From: Rickettsia hoogstraalii
Lineage (GTDB): Bacteria; Pseudomonadota; Alphaproteobacteria; Rickettsiales; Rickettsiaceae
Direction: 5' to 3'
Length of the DNA: 64,000 nucleotides
Assembly (NCBI RefSeq): GCF_000825685.1
Contig: NZ_CCXM01000001.1
Coordinates: forward strand, 1,077,828-1,141,827
Of the stretch, positions 1 through 8,479 are shown piece after piece (the stretch's first letter is position 1; each line of letters opens with the position of its first letter). The notes under the pieces were generated by a model. It ran no database searches. It was not told the origin of the DNA and worked only from the letters and a program-made list of their open reading frames with translations. The position numbers were made by a program, and so were the translations under genes.

Positions 1-475
1 CATTAATTAGTAATATTTTTTTATCTGCAAAAGTGTCATGTATTTCGATATTTGTTACGCCTAATAATGCATTAGTGCTATTACGAAGCTTTAACTCATC
101 AATTAAGCTTTTCATTCTAGATAGCGATTTAAGTCTTACAAATAGAGCAGTATCGTTAACCGGCTTTGTTAAAAACTCATCAGCGCCTGCCTCAAGACCT
201 TTAACTCGATCATCAATATCAGAAAGTGCAGTTACCATTACGACCGGTATATGAGTAGTTTCCGGATCAGTTTTTATCGTTTTACATACCTCAAATCCAT
301 CCATTTCCGGCATCATAACATCAAGTAGTATAATATCAATTTTTCCTTTTTTAAGAATTGCTAGTGCTTCTTTGCCGCTATTTGCAGTAAGAACCGTATA
401 ATACTCTTTTAAAAGTTTGGCTGTCAGTAACTTAATATTGGTTTCTATATCATCTACTACTAATATTGTGGTCAT
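1..475 (-). CDS. pleD: PleD response regulator, N-terminal part (runs off the left edge)
   Basis: This is the start of a two-component response regulator; the rest lies beyond position 1. The ATG is at 475 and 158 codons are open to the edge. Residues 1-120 form a complete receiver domain: acidic pair D8-D9, phospho-acceptor D52 in LLDVMMPEMDGFEV, the T/A switch in VTALSD, and K104 in FLTKPV. A linker helix follows, and a second receiver-like strand (KKILLIN) begins at the edge. That REC-REC order is that of PleD, a diguanylate cyclase activated by phosphorylation. The GGDEF domain is not visible, so the enzymatic part is inferred. Confidence 0.85.
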   Translation of the reverse strand, partial: MTTILVVDDIETNIKLLTAKLLKEYYTVLTANSGKEALAILKKGKIDIILLDVMMPEMDGFEVCKTIKTDPETTHIPVVMVTALSDIDDRVKGLEAGADEFLTKPVNDTALFVRLKSLSRMKSLIDELKLRNSTNALLGVTNIEIHDTFADKKILLIN

Positions 476-550
476 AAGATTAAATTCTTGTTTTTAAAGG
501 AAATAATTTGTATATTTATACTTTAATTTTAAGTCTTAAATGTATAATAT

Positions 551-1117
551 ATGAAAATTTCAGCAAATTCAATTAGAACAGGTAACATATTAGTTTATAA
601 TAATGATTTATGGGTTGTAAGCAAAACACCGGAACATACTCAACCAGGGAAAGGTGGAGCTTATGTACAAGTTGAGATGAAAAATTTAAAAACAGGGACA
701 AAGCGTAACGAAAGATTCAGTTCTTCCGATTATTTAGAAAAAGCCGAACTTGAACAAAAAGATTATCAATTTTTATATTTTGAAGGTGATGATTTGGTAT
801 TGATGGACACCAAACATTTTGAACAAATAAATGTTTCCAAGGAAATTTTAGAAGAAAAATTACCTTTCTTAACTGAAAATATGATTGTTAAAGTCGAATT
901 TTATAATGAGAAGCCTTTAAATATTGAGCTTCCTCCAACTGTTATACTTGAAATTAATGAAACTGATCCGGTAATAAAGGGAGCAACCGCTACCGCTTCT
1001 TATAAACCGGCAATTTTAGAAAACGGTATTAAAGTTAAGGTCCCGCAATATTTAGAAGTAGGAGAAAAAATTGTTGTTAAAACTGATGATATGACATATG
1101 TCGAGCGAGCAAAGTAA
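551..1117 (+). CDS. efp: Elongation factor P
   Basis: EF-P binds ribosomes stalled at polyproline and stimulates peptide-bond formation. At 188 aa it has the family length, with KOW-like domain I and two OB-fold domains. The loop [14 protein letters not shown] places the modifiable lysine at K34, as in E. coli. The motif [19 protein letters not shown] in the middle and the [10 protein letters not shown] tail are typical. No clear Shine-Dalgarno precedes the ATG; a TATAAT-like string lies within a few bases of it, so initiation with a very short leader is possible. It diverges from pleD. Confidence 0.96.
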   Translation: MKISANSIRTGNILVYNNDLWVVSKTPEHTQPGKGGAYVQVEMKNLKTGTKRNERFSSSDYLEKAELEQKDYQFLYFEGDDLVLMDTKHFEQINVSKEILEEKLPFLTENMIVKVEFYNEKPLNIELPPTVILEINETDPVIKGATATASYKPAILENGIKVKVPQYLEVGEKIVVKTDDMTYVERAK

Positions 1118-1165
1118 GTTGTTTTATTGAACCGTGGATGTCATGTCTAGCTAAAATACCCGAAT

Positions 1166-1288
1166 CGTCATTGCGAGCAGTCGTAGACTGCGTGGCAATC
1201 CAGAAAAAATAATAAAAAAATTCTGTAAATCAGAATTTTTTACTGGATTGCTTCGTCGAATTACTGTGTAATTCTTCTCGCAATGACG
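1166..1288. repeat. Palindromic intergenic repeat, family A (copy 1)
   Basis: The ends CGTCATTGCGAG and CTCGCAATGACG are inverted, with a GGCAATCCAG/CTGGATTGC inner stem and an AATTCTG/CAGAATT apical hairpin. It fills the efp to IMPase-like gap. Short ORFs across it are repeat artefacts. Confidence 0.9.
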
Positions 1289-1357
1289 GAAAACCGATCC
1301 ATGCAACAACGCTTCTAAAAGCGTAAATGACACAATAAATTAACTACTAAAATATAA

Positions 1358-2104
1358 ATGCAACCTATAACTAATTTATTAATTAATGCCCTGCGTAAAG
1401 CAGTTAAGTTTTTGCATAGAGATTTTTTAGAACTCGAAATGCTACAAAAAAATTCTGTAAGAAATGAAGAATTTTGTAAGCGATCTTATTTAAGATTAAA
1501 AACTTTATTATGTGAAGAATTACAAAAACATACACAATATTTATTTTTTCCAGAGGATCAATTCGATTTAAATAATAATTATGAGAGTGTTTTTTTAATT
1601 AATCCTATAGATAGCCCAAATAATTTCGCTAGAAGCATACCTTTTTTTGCGATATCCGTAACTTATTTAAAAAGGAATCAAGAAGTTTTAACTCCTACTT
1701 CTACAGTAATATATTTTCCTGCTCTTAATGAAATTTATTATGCTGAAAAAGGTAAAGGAGCTTGGATAGAAAAAAATAATTTAAACTCTAATTATCAAGG
1801 ATTAAGACTTAGAGTTTCCGATAATGCCGATTTAAAAAATTGTTTAGCAATTATTGAAGGTTTAAATCATAATGATTTGGAGGAGATAGAGGTAGATAAT
1901 ATTAGATCTTTTGGCTCTCCTTGCTATGGGGCTACGCTTATAGCATCAGGTAAAGCGGATTTAATATGTTTATCATTATTAAATTTTACATTATATTATG
2001 CATTTGAGCTTCTTATTAAGGAAGCAGGCGGGATAATTATAGATTCTAACGATAAATTTATATATTCAAATCGTTATATTACTAAGAAACTTAAAAAATA
2101 TTAG
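1358..2104 (+). CDS. Inositol monophosphatase-family protein (SuhB-like) with degenerate metal site
   Basis: A 248 aa protein with the inositol monophosphatase fold layout: LFFPEDQ stands where the family has the metal-binding E-E, INPIDSPNNFARSIPFFAIS corresponds to DPLDGTxNFxxxxP, and LYYAFELLIKEAGG corresponds to WDxAAGxxLxxEAGG. Key residues differ: the first Asp of DPLDG is Asn, the Gly is Ser, and the WD dipeptide is absent. The protein may therefore lack phosphatase activity, or act on another substrate. SuhB proteins can also act on RNA polymerase and ribosome assembly, which would not need catalysis. The family call rests on motif order; the function is open. Confidence 0.75.
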   Translation: MQPITNLLINALRKAVKFLHRDFLELEMLQKNSVRNEEFCKRSYLRLKTLLCEELQKHTQYLFFPEDQFDLNNNYESVFLINPIDSPNNFARSIPFFAISVTYLKRNQEVLTPTSTVIYFPALNEIYYAEKGKGAWIEKNNLNSNYQGLRLRVSDNADLKNCLAIIEGLNHNDLEEIEVDNIRSFGSPCYGATLIASGKADLICLSLLNFTLYYAFELLIKEAGGIIIDSNDKFIYSNRYITKKLKKY

Positions 2105-2265
2105 AGGTTATATGTATCAGTTATTTTAATTGATAATTAAAGAGATTTTATAGCGAAAATTAATAAGATTTTAGAAGGAATAGTAGTTCCTATTTCAAAA
2201 AAATCTTATAATTTGTAGCAAAAAAGCTTTTAATTAGCTTTAAAGTAACTGATACAGTAACCTCT
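2103..2265. repeat. Imperfect palindrome of about 163 bp, unassigned family
   Basis: AGAGGTTA and GTATCAGTTA on the left mirror TAACTGATAC and TAACCTCT on the right. Inner arms AAGATTTT/AAAATCTT surround a GGAA-TAGTAG-TTCC tip. It starts at the stop codon of the IMPase-like gene. No second copy was noticed in the window. Confidence 0.7.
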
Positions 2266-2343
2266 TGGACAGAAATTATTTTAGATTTGCATTTTTATTG
2301 TTAGAATATAATAATATTAATATAATTATTAATTCATAAAGTT

Positions 2344-2667
2344 ATGGCACATTATAAAGAGTTTGAATTTGACTGCGATTTTGGTGGAAAAAGAGCCAAG
2401 TTTAAGTTTTATATAGGTACGCCTCAAGAAGGGCATCATCCGCTACAATTTCAAGCAAAATGGTTATCTGACGAAAGAGGCGGTACTATTCCTGATGAGG
2501 TTATGAAAGCAATATCACAGCTAAATGATCTTGCCAAAAAAAACAGTGTTCCACTTCCGGATTTATGCGTATATGCTCTTGGTTCTGCTCAAGAAGCCCA
2601 GGCTACCCCTCAAGAAGAAGATGAAGATGAGAGTGAGAACCAAGAGGATAAAGTAGAGCAGGCATAG
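2344..2667 (+). CDS. DUF2610-like conserved rickettsial protein
   Basis: A 107 aa soluble protein. Residues 1-80 match what I remember of the small DUF2610 family of Rickettsiales (pattern [17 protein letters not shown], then [20 protein letters not shown]). The last 25 residues are almost all Glu/Asp/Gln ([16 protein letters not shown]), a disordered acidic tail. It has no signal peptide or membrane segment. Function is unknown. It is isolated, with a palindrome upstream and three hairpins downstream, so it is probably its own transcription unit. Confidence 0.75.
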   Translation: MAHYKEFEFDCDFGGKRAKFKFYIGTPQEGHHPLQFQAKWLSDERGGTIPDEVMKAISQLNDLAKKNSVPLPDLCVYALGSAQEAQATPQEEDEDESENQEDKVEQA

Positions 2668-2733
2668 TTAAAAATAATAAGAATCGCCAATAGCAAATTA
2701 CTTACGTAATTTACTATTGATCTAAAAGTTGTA

Positions 2734-2770
2734 GAAATCGGGGTTTGAAGCGGTTCTTCACCCCGATTTC
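2734..2770 (+). terminator. Hairpin downstream of the DUF2610-like gene
   Basis: GAAATCGGGG at 2734-2743 pairs with CCCCGATTTC at 2761-2770, a 10 bp perfect stem. No long T run follows, so termination is inferred from position. Confidence 0.6.
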
Positions 2771-2842
2771 AAAATAATATGTTATTATATTCAGTAAAAA
2801 ATTATAAATTTTTGCTAAAAATAACATATATACTTAATTCAT

Positions 2843-2874
2843 ATAAAAGGTGGAAGGCGGCTTCCACCTTTTAT
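2843..2874. terminator. 14-bp perfect hairpin, likely bidirectional terminator
   Basis: ATAAAAGGTGGAAG (2843-2856), loop GCGG, CTTCCACCTTTTAT (2861-2874). The A-run and T-run lie inside the stem, so both strands have a terminator-like form. Confidence 0.7.
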
Positions 2875-2885
2875 ATTCAATATTT

Positions 2886-2927
2886 TAACCGAATAGCGGA
2901 TTATATAATAATTCGCTATTCGCGTTA
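2886..2927. repeat. Third hairpin in the 2668-2948 gap
   Basis: CGAATAGCG (2890-2898) pairs with CGCTATTCG (2914-2922), extended by TAAC/GTTA across a one-base bulge. It lies just upstream of psd. Together with the two hairpins before it, it occupies most of this 280-base gap. Confidence 0.6.
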
Positions 2928-2948
2928 AGAAGATTCATAGGGATTAAA

Positions 2949-3644
2949 ATGAAACAATATAATGATTTATTTAAAATTATTCACCGCGAAGGATATATAT
3001 TTATTGCTAGCTTTGCATTAGTAAGTTTTTTATTAGCATCATTTAATGAAAAACTTGGCTGTATTGGATTTATCGCTACTGCTTGGTGTATTTATTTTTT
3101 CCGTAATCCTGATCGCTTTGTGCCTATAAGTGATGATCTGGTAATAAGTCCTGCAGACGGAATAATTCAAGAAATTAAGGAAGCATTGCCGCCCCCGGAA
3201 TTAGGTCTTGGTGATGTGGAAATGATTAGAGTTAGTATTTTTCTAAATATTTTTAATGTCCATGTTAATAGAATCCCGGCAAACGGAAAAATTTTAGCAC
3301 TTCATTATAATCCCGGAAAGTTTTTTAATGCTTCACTTGATAAAGCTAGTATTTATAATGAGCGTCAATCAGTATTAATGGAAACTGATCAAGGGCAGAA
3401 AATCGTTTTTGTTCAAATAGCAGGACTTATAGCAAGGCGTATAGTTTGTGATTTAGAAGAGGGTAATGAAGTTAAAACAGGCGAGCGATACGGTATAATT
3501 CGTTTCGGTAGCAGAGTAGATGTTTATCTACCGTTGAAAACAGCTTTATTAGTGAGTAAAGGGCAGACTGCTATAGGTGGTGAAACTATCATTGCTGATT
3601 TTGGACGTAAAAAGACAGCAGAATTTAAGTTTGAGAGGAAGTAG
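2949..3644 (+). CDS. psd: Phosphatidylserine decarboxylase proenzyme
   Basis: It converts phosphatidylserine to phosphatidylethanolamine at the membrane. At 231 aa it is the short proenzyme type. An N-terminal hydrophobic stretch (about 17-50) anchors it; FRNPDR, SPADG and FMNxxxVHxNR-like [14 protein letters not shown] follow. The self-cleavage site is [15 protein letters not shown], with G187-S188; S188 becomes the pyruvoyl group of the alpha subunit. It is followed by pssA on the same strand, which makes its substrate; a family A repeat lies between them. Confidence 0.95.
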   Translation: MKQYNDLFKIIHREGYIFIASFALVSFLLASFNEKLGCIGFIATAWCIYFFRNPDRFVPISDDLVISPADGIIQEIKEALPPPELGLGDVEMIRVSIFLNIFNVHVNRIPANGKILALHYNPGKFFNASLDKASIYNERQSVLMETDQGQKIVFVQIAGLIARRIVCDLEEGNEVKTGERYGIIRFGSRVDVYLPLKTALLVSKGQTAIGGETIIADFGRKKTAEFKFERK

Positions 3645-3661
3645 TCTCGTAACTTCAAGGT

Positions 3662-3750
3662 CGTCATTGCGAGGAGCGACGCGACGCGGCAATCTTGTCA
3701 AGCATCCTGAGATTGCTTCGTCAAAACTTACAGTTTTTCCTCGCAATGAC
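3662..3750. repeat. Palindromic repeat, family A (copy 2)
   Basis: CGTCATTGCGAGGAGCGACGCGACG on the left and CTCGCAATGAC on the right, with AATC-TTGTC/AAGC-GATT in the centre. It separates psd from pssA. Confidence 0.9.
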
Positions 3751-3777
3751 ATTATAAATACATTTTGAGTATTAAAA

Positions 3778-4545
3778 TTGTTAAAAATTCGTAAATCTAT
3801 AATAACTAAGCCTGTACCTCTAATAAAATTAATTCCCAACTTTATTACGTTGCTTGGTTTAGTAACCGGTATGAGTTCTATAAAATTTGCTTTGGATAGT
3901 AGATGGGAACTTGCAGTATATTGCATTATAGTAGCGGCAATTATTGATGGTATCGACGGTAGAATAGCAAGGATACTAAATGCAACTAGCCCATTTGGTG
4001 CAGAGCTTGATTCATTATGCGATTTTGCTAATTTTGGTATAGCTCCTGCCTATCTGATATATTTATGGTCTTTTCAGCAATATGAATATAAGGTATTTTC
4101 ATCAGCAGTAATGCTATTATTTATAGTGTGTATGGCACTACGTTTAGCTCGTTTTAACGTTGGTATTTATCAACCGAAACAAGATAAAAAAACTGAATAT
4201 TTTTTTACCGGTGTACCTGCCCCATGCGGTGCTTTACTTGCTTTAACGCCTGTAATGATAGATTTTGAAATCGGTACGTTATTAAATATCAATACCCGTA
4301 CTCACACTATAACAATTAATATATATTTGGCTATTATAGCTTTTCTACTTGCTAGTAGGCTTCCTACAATCTCAACAAAAAATTTGAGTATTAAACCTGA
4401 ATATTTATCGCTGGCAATGATTTTAGTTGCTATTGTTATTATAAATCTTATCATATATCCATGGTATTCGCTGCCGTTAATTGCAGTTATATATATTTTT
4501 TCTATACCAATTTGTTATTTTTTTAAACATAGAGGGTATTGGTAA
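3778..4545 (+). CDS. pssA: CDP-diacylglycerol--serine O-phosphatidyltransferase
   Basis: It makes phosphatidylserine from CDP-diacylglycerol and serine, feeding Psd. At 255 aa with about seven hydrophobic segments it is an integral membrane enzyme. The CDP-alcohol phosphotransferase signature is complete: DGRIAR, eight residues, then GAELDSLCD. The start used is TTG at 3778 (MLKIRKSIITKP), just past the family A repeat; no ATG precedes the first membrane segment, so TTG is preferred. The 3' end overlaps the region used to start the next gene. Confidence 0.92.
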   Translation: MLKIRKSIITKPVPLIKLIPNFITLLGLVTGMSSIKFALDSRWELAVYCIIVAAIIDGIDGRIARILNATSPFGAELDSLCDFANFGIAPAYLIYLWSFQQYEYKVFSSAVMLLFIVCMALRLARFNVGIYQPKQDKKTEYFFTGVPAPCGALLALTPVMIDFEIGTLLNINTRTHTITINIYLAIIAFLLASRLPTISTKNLSIKPEYLSLAMILVAIVIINLIIYPWYSLPLIAVIYIFSIPICYFFKHRGYW

Positions 4546-4553
4546 AGTTAATT

Positions 4554-5606
4554 ATGCCGAGTGTATTACAACAAGCTATCGACAAATATAAACATCATCC
4601 ATTTACTAAATATGTAATTATTATAGCCTTAATAATATTTATTTATTTGGGATATAGAATTTATGTTTGGGCAAATACACAATCCACGGATAATGCTTAC
4701 ATAGATGCAGATATTTCAAATGTTAGTGCTGAAGTTAGCGGTGTTTTAACAAAGTTATTTGTTACCGATAATACTAAAGTTAATAAAGGCGATCTTATAG
4801 GCGAAATTGACGATAGAGATTATAAGGCAAAGCTTGCAGCACTTGAAGCATCTATTGAAGCTTGCATAAAAAATATAGAAATTATAGAGCAAAAAATCTC
4901 AATAGGGCAGATTAGCCTAGAGCAAGCGGCTGAAAAATTAAAGCTTACTAAAATAAGCTTTGATATTGTTTCAACAGATTTTACTAGAGTGCAGGAATTA
5001 AATAAGGCAAAATTTGCTAGCTCTAAAACGTTAGATGATTCTAAAAACGCATATCAGAAAGCCAAAACGGATTATAAACAAGCACAGTTAGATTTAGATA
5101 TATCTAAGCAAAATTTACAACTTCTTGAGCTTGAAAAAGCAGCAGAACAGGAAAAACTTAAAGAGTTAACGGAAAACAAAAAAGTAACCTTAAGGAGCTT
5201 ACAAAATACTAAACTTATTGCTATGGTACCCGGTATATTCGGTAATAGTAGTTTAGAAGTCGGAAATTACATAGTACCGGGTAGGGCGTTGTTTTCTATA
5301 GTTCAAGATAATACTATGTATATTCAGGCTAATTTTAAAGAAACACAAATTAAGAAATTTAAGTCCGGCATGAAAGTCAAAATTAAATTTGATGCTTTGC
5401 CTAAAAAGGTAATTTACGGGAAGATTCGTAATATTGCTCCTGCTACCGGTTCTAAATTTAGTTTAATCCCGCCCGATAATGCTACCGGTAATTTTACTAA
5501 AATCGTACAACGTGTACCTGTTTTAATAGATTTTGAATCCCCAAATGCTAATCTAGTCCCCGGCATGTCAGCAATAGTATCAATCAGAACTGATCAAAGT
5601 ACATAA
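4554..5606 (+). CDS. emrA: HlyD-family membrane fusion protein (EmrA-like)
   Basis: A periplasmic adaptor of a tripartite efflux pump. An N-terminal membrane anchor (about residues 20-40) is followed by TQSTDNAYIDADISNVS, the EmrA/HlyD lipoyl entry. A long coiled-coil hairpin follows (about 75-205, many KIxLEQAxE repeats), then the second lipoyl half and beta-barrel with VPGMSAIVSI. I prefer the ATG at 4554 (MPSVLQQ); a TTG at 4539 inside the end of pssA would add five residues. No EmrB-type transporter lies beside it, so the partner must be encoded elsewhere. Confidence 0.85.
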   Translation: MPSVLQQAIDKYKHHPFTKYVIIIALIIFIYLGYRIYVWANTQSTDNAYIDADISNVSAEVSGVLTKLFVTDNTKVNKGDLIGEIDDRDYKAKLAALEASIEACIKNIEIIEQKISIGQISLEQAAEKLKLTKISFDIVSTDFTRVQELNKAKFASSKTLDDSKNAYQKAKTDYKQAQLDLDISKQNLQLLELEKAAEQEKLKELTENKKVTLRSLQNTKLIAMVPGIFGNSSLEVGNYIVPGRALFSIVQDNTMYIQANFKETQIKKFKSGMKVKIKFDALPKKVIYGKIRNIAPATGSKFSLIPPDNATGNFTKIVQRVPVLIDFESPNANLVPGMSAIVSIRTDQST

Positions 5607-5735
5607 TTTTTGTTAAAAAATAGATTAATTTAATTTTCCGCACGCAAGAACCTATTAAAAGTATACATTCTAGTATTATTTACTTATTACTTAAAAAGTT
5701 ATATAATATAGTAATACTAAAAAGTAATAATTAAT

Positions 5736-6578
5736 ATGCAAAGATATTTAGATCCTACAAATGATAGTTTATTTAAAAAAATCTTTCGTGATTTAGAAAG
5801 GTTAAAGGAATTTATCAATGCAGTTCTTGAATTACCTGAGGGGTTTAGAATTAAAGAAATAGAATTTATACCTGTAGAGCAAGTACCTATTATTGATAAA
5901 GGGGAAAAAAGCATATTTGATTTAAAGGTTAAAGATGAAGCCGGTAGCTGGTATATAATCGAAATGCAAAAAAGAAATGAAAGCGATTATTTAAAAAGAG
6001 TACAATATTATTCTGCTCATTCTTACGTACAGCAACTGACTAAAGGAATAAAGCATAAAGATTTATTACCAGTAATAGTTATTTCGCTTATAAAGACTAA
6101 AATGTTTGATGACGAAGTACCTTGTATAAGTCTTCATAAAATGCTTGAAACTAAAACAAATAAGCAATATTTATTTGATTTTTCCTATGTATTTATAGAG
6201 CTTAAAAAGTTTGATAAAGATAAGTTTGATAATACTATAGATGAGTGGCTACATTTATTTAAGTGTGCAGAAAACGAAATTAGTCCACCTGCAAATATAA
6301 AGAGCGAGAAAGTACTAGATGCGTATAATGTAATTGAAATGTACAACCTCACCCCCGAAGAATACGACGCCTATATAAGAGCAAAATTAATGGAAGATGC
6401 CGAGGAAATAGCTTTATCTGAAAATTTTGAAAAAGGTAAAGCCGAAGGGAAAGCAGAGTTAATACAAATAATGCTAAAACAAGGTAAAACTGTTCAGCAA
6501 ATAATAGAGTTCACAGGATTATCTAAAGAAGAAATAGAACAGCTAAAAGCAAAAATAGAAAATTCTAAAGCTAGTTGA
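5736..6578 (+). CDS. Rpn/PD-(D/E)XK transposase-family nuclease
   Basis: A 280 aa protein of the Rpn (recombination-promoting nuclease, formerly transposase_31/PDDEXK_2) family. It opens with PTNDSLFKKIF. The nuclease core is SIFDLKVKDEAGSWYIIEMQ, where the D and ExQ replace the D...ExK of PD-(D/E)XK enzymes, as is usual in this family. The tail EKGKAEGKAELIQIMLKQGKT and the helix FTGLSKEEIEQLK form the common C-terminal module. These genes are multicopy and mobile in Rickettsia; no terminal repeats are visible here. Confidence 0.88.
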   Translation: MQRYLDPTNDSLFKKIFRDLERLKEFINAVLELPEGFRIKEIEFIPVEQVPIIDKGEKSIFDLKVKDEAGSWYIIEMQKRNESDYLKRVQYYSAHSYVQQLTKGIKHKDLLPVIVISLIKTKMFDDEVPCISLHKMLETKTNKQYLFDFSYVFIELKKFDKDKFDNTIDEWLHLFKCAENEISPPANIKSEKVLDAYNVIEMYNLTPEEYDAYIRAKLMEDAEEIALSENFEKGKAEGKAELIQIMLKQGKTVQQIIEFTGLSKEEIEQLKAKIENSKAS

Positions 6579-6582
6579 TTAA

Positions 6583-6786
6583 TTATTTACCGCTTAACTC
6601 TGTTAATTCTTTTTTTAGTTTTATTACTAAAGTTTGTAATTTTTCAAATTCTTCGCGAGTGACGTAATTACCTTTAAGTATTTTATCCTCAATTATGCCA
6701 CAGCTTTTATCCGCTATGCTATTTAAGGCTTTTTGTGCTACGCTGCTAGCTCCAACGGCTACTTTTAAAATATTATTTGTTTTCAT
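6583..6786 (-). CDS. UbiK/BMFP-like accessory protein
   Basis: A 67 aa protein with an N-terminal helix and a C-terminal coiled coil, NYVTREEFEKLQTLVIKLKK, matching the BMFP/UbiK family (DUF526) signature VTREEFDxxxxxLxxLxxKLxxLE. UbiK helps the ubiquinone biosynthesis complex associate with lipid; older work showed membrane-fusing activity in vitro. Its ATG overlaps the stop of the bolA-like gene in an ATGA, so the two are translationally coupled. Confidence 0.75.
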   Translation of the reverse strand: MKTNNILKVAVGASSVAQKALNSIADKSCGIIEDKILKGNYVTREEFEKLQTLVIKLKKELTELSGK

Positions 6787-7025
6787 ATTACCTCTATAGA
6801 TAAAGCATGTAAGCCGCTATTAAATTCATCGGTAAGTAAGTTATTAATAGTGCGATGATTGGCAATTAGGCTTTTTCCCTGTAATGTTTCTGCAGCAATT
6901 CTTATTTTTATATGGCTGTGAATTCCGTCATAATGACTAGCATGTTTATAGCTTTCATCTATTATTTCTTGAAAATGTGGTTTTAACACACTTAATTTTT
7001 CTTGTATCCTTTTTATGCGGCTCAT
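6783..7025 (-). CDS. BolA-family protein
   Basis: An 80 aa single-domain BolA protein. Conserved features are SHYDGIHSHIKIRIAAETLQGKSLIANHR and the C-terminal LHALSIEV, which contain the invariant histidine that co-ligates an Fe-S cluster with monothiol glutaredoxin. BolA-like proteins act in Fe-S trafficking. It is the first gene of a two-gene operon with the UbiK-like protein, sharing ATGA. Confidence 0.88.
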   Translation of the reverse strand: MSRIKRIQEKLSVLKPHFQEIIDESYKHASHYDGIHSHIKIRIAAETLQGKSLIANHRTINNLLTDEFNSGLHALSIEVI

Positions 7026-7079
7026 ATTTTTATTTCATTTACAGTAAAAATGTCCTAATATTCTTAAGTATATAATTTT

Positions 7080-8294
7080 ATGATAAAAATGGCAATGTCG
7101 GAATTAATAACGGATTATAAAGATTTACAAGATGAGATAGATAAATTGGAAAAAGGCGCATGTTTTGCTTGTAGATTAGTTAATTATGATGAAATAGAAT
7201 TTATAGAGCAGGATAAGCATTTTATAATTGAAGATTTAGATCAAATCATTGAAGATGTAAGCAAAGAACTTAATATTTTTTCAAAGTTTAAGAAAATAAA
7301 GAAAGATAGAATATTATTTATCCTAAATACTACTGATTCTGACTTAATTAAAAATTTTGCTAGAAAATTATATTTATTTTCACAGCTTTATATTAATGAA
7401 CAGAAGCCGGCAATTTATATGAATTGTTATATTGCTAGTATTAAAGTAAGTAATAATACTAAAGAAATTGAAAAAACATTAAATATGTTACTTTCACAAA
7501 ATAATAATTATTATTACCGTGAATATAGCCCTGCAGAACATGATCTGGAAAATATAAGAAAATCTAATCTTCAGCTTAACTTATTACGACAAGCCTTAGC
7601 AAAAAAGACTATGCGATTTGCTTATCAGCCTATAATAGATCGCAATACCATGAAAGTTCATTATTATGAATGTCTGCTTCGTATACCTGACGAGAACGGC
7701 GTTTATATTTCCGTAGGTCCTATAATCCCTATTGCTGAAAATAAAGGATTAATTTTTATAATTGATCAAATTGTTTTGGAAATGACTGTTAACGAACTTG
7801 CAAGCAACCCAAACTTAATGTTAGCCGTTAATATTTCAAATATAGGAACAGGCGATGAAGCTTTATGGGAAATAGCAGAAAACTTATTAAAAGCTCATAA
7901 TGTTCGGGACCGTTTAATTATTGAAATTACAGAAACTTCTTTCAATGAGAATTATGATAAAATAACTTTATTTATTAATAAACTACGTAAGTACGGATGT
8001 AAATTTGCATTAGACGATTTTGGCTCGGGTTTTACTTCTTTTAAACAACTTCAAAGCTTACCAATTGATATTATCAAAATTGACGGTAAATATGTACGTA
8101 GTATTACAAGTGACGTACAAAGTAGGTATTTCGTAGAAAGATTAATTAAAATTTCAGAAGATTTAGGTATTGAAACGGTAGCTGAATTCGTAGAAAACGG
8201 AGAAATAGCTAAATTTTTAATTGATCTAAAAGTCGGTGGGCTACAAGGAAACTTCTATTCCGAAGCAAAATTTGATAGGGTGGATGATATTTAA
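7080..8294 (+). CDS. EAL-domain cyclic-di-GMP phosphodiesterase
   Basis: A 404 aa protein. The C-terminal half (about 175-400) is an EAL domain: YYECLLRIP carries the E-x-L-x-R catalytic glutamate, followed by LAVNIS, IIEITETSF, FALDDFGSG, IDIIKIDGKYV and AEFVENGE. The final QGY/F motif is altered to LQGNFYSE. The metal-binding residues appear present, so activity on c-di-GMP is plausible. The N-terminal half (about 60-150) has the spacing of a GGDEF fold but no GGDEF motif, suggesting a degenerate cyclase domain. With pleD at the left edge it gives this region two c-di-GMP genes. Confidence 0.88.
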   Translation: MIKMAMSELITDYKDLQDEIDKLEKGACFACRLVNYDEIEFIEQDKHFIIEDLDQIIEDVSKELNIFSKFKKIKKDRILFILNTTDSDLIKNFARKLYLFSQLYINEQKPAIYMNCYIASIKVSNNTKEIEKTLNMLLSQNNNYYYREYSPAEHDLENIRKSNLQLNLLRQALAKKTMRFAYQPIIDRNTMKVHYYECLLRIPDENGVYISVGPIIPIAENKGLIFIIDQIVLEMTVNELASNPNLMLAVNISNIGTGDEALWEIAENLLKAHNVRDRLIIEITETSFNENYDKITLFINKLRKYGCKFALDDFGSGFTSFKQLQSLPIDIIKIDGKYVRSITSDVQSRYFVERLIKISEDLGIETVAEFVENGEIAKFLIDLKVGGLQGNFYSEAKFDRVDDI

Positions 8295-8311
8295 TTATTG
8301 TCGTATAAAGT

Positions 8312-8411
8312 CGTCATTGCGAGCGACTGTAAGGAGCGAAGCAATCTTATGAAATAGTATAAAATCCTGAGATTGCTTCGTCAAAACTGACAGTTTTCCC
8401 TCGCAATGACG
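8312..8411. repeat. Palindromic repeat, family A (copy 3)
   Basis: CGTCATTGCGAG left end and CCTCGCAATGACG right end, with AGCAATCT and AGATTGCTTC inner arms. It lies between the EAL gene and murC. Confidence 0.9.
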
Positions 8412-8479
8412 TTTTATAGCACTTGACAATCTACATAAAAACCTATATGCAGAACTCAACTTTAAATGATTAAACTTAG

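Noticed and set aside
33..254. A 73-codon plus-strand ORF
   Set aside because: It is antisense to the pleD receiver domain, whose motifs are clear on the minus strand.
1151..1333. A 60-codon ORF in the efp downstream gap
   Set aside because: It is the translation of a family A palindrome (peptides such as SLRLLAMT recur at other copies).
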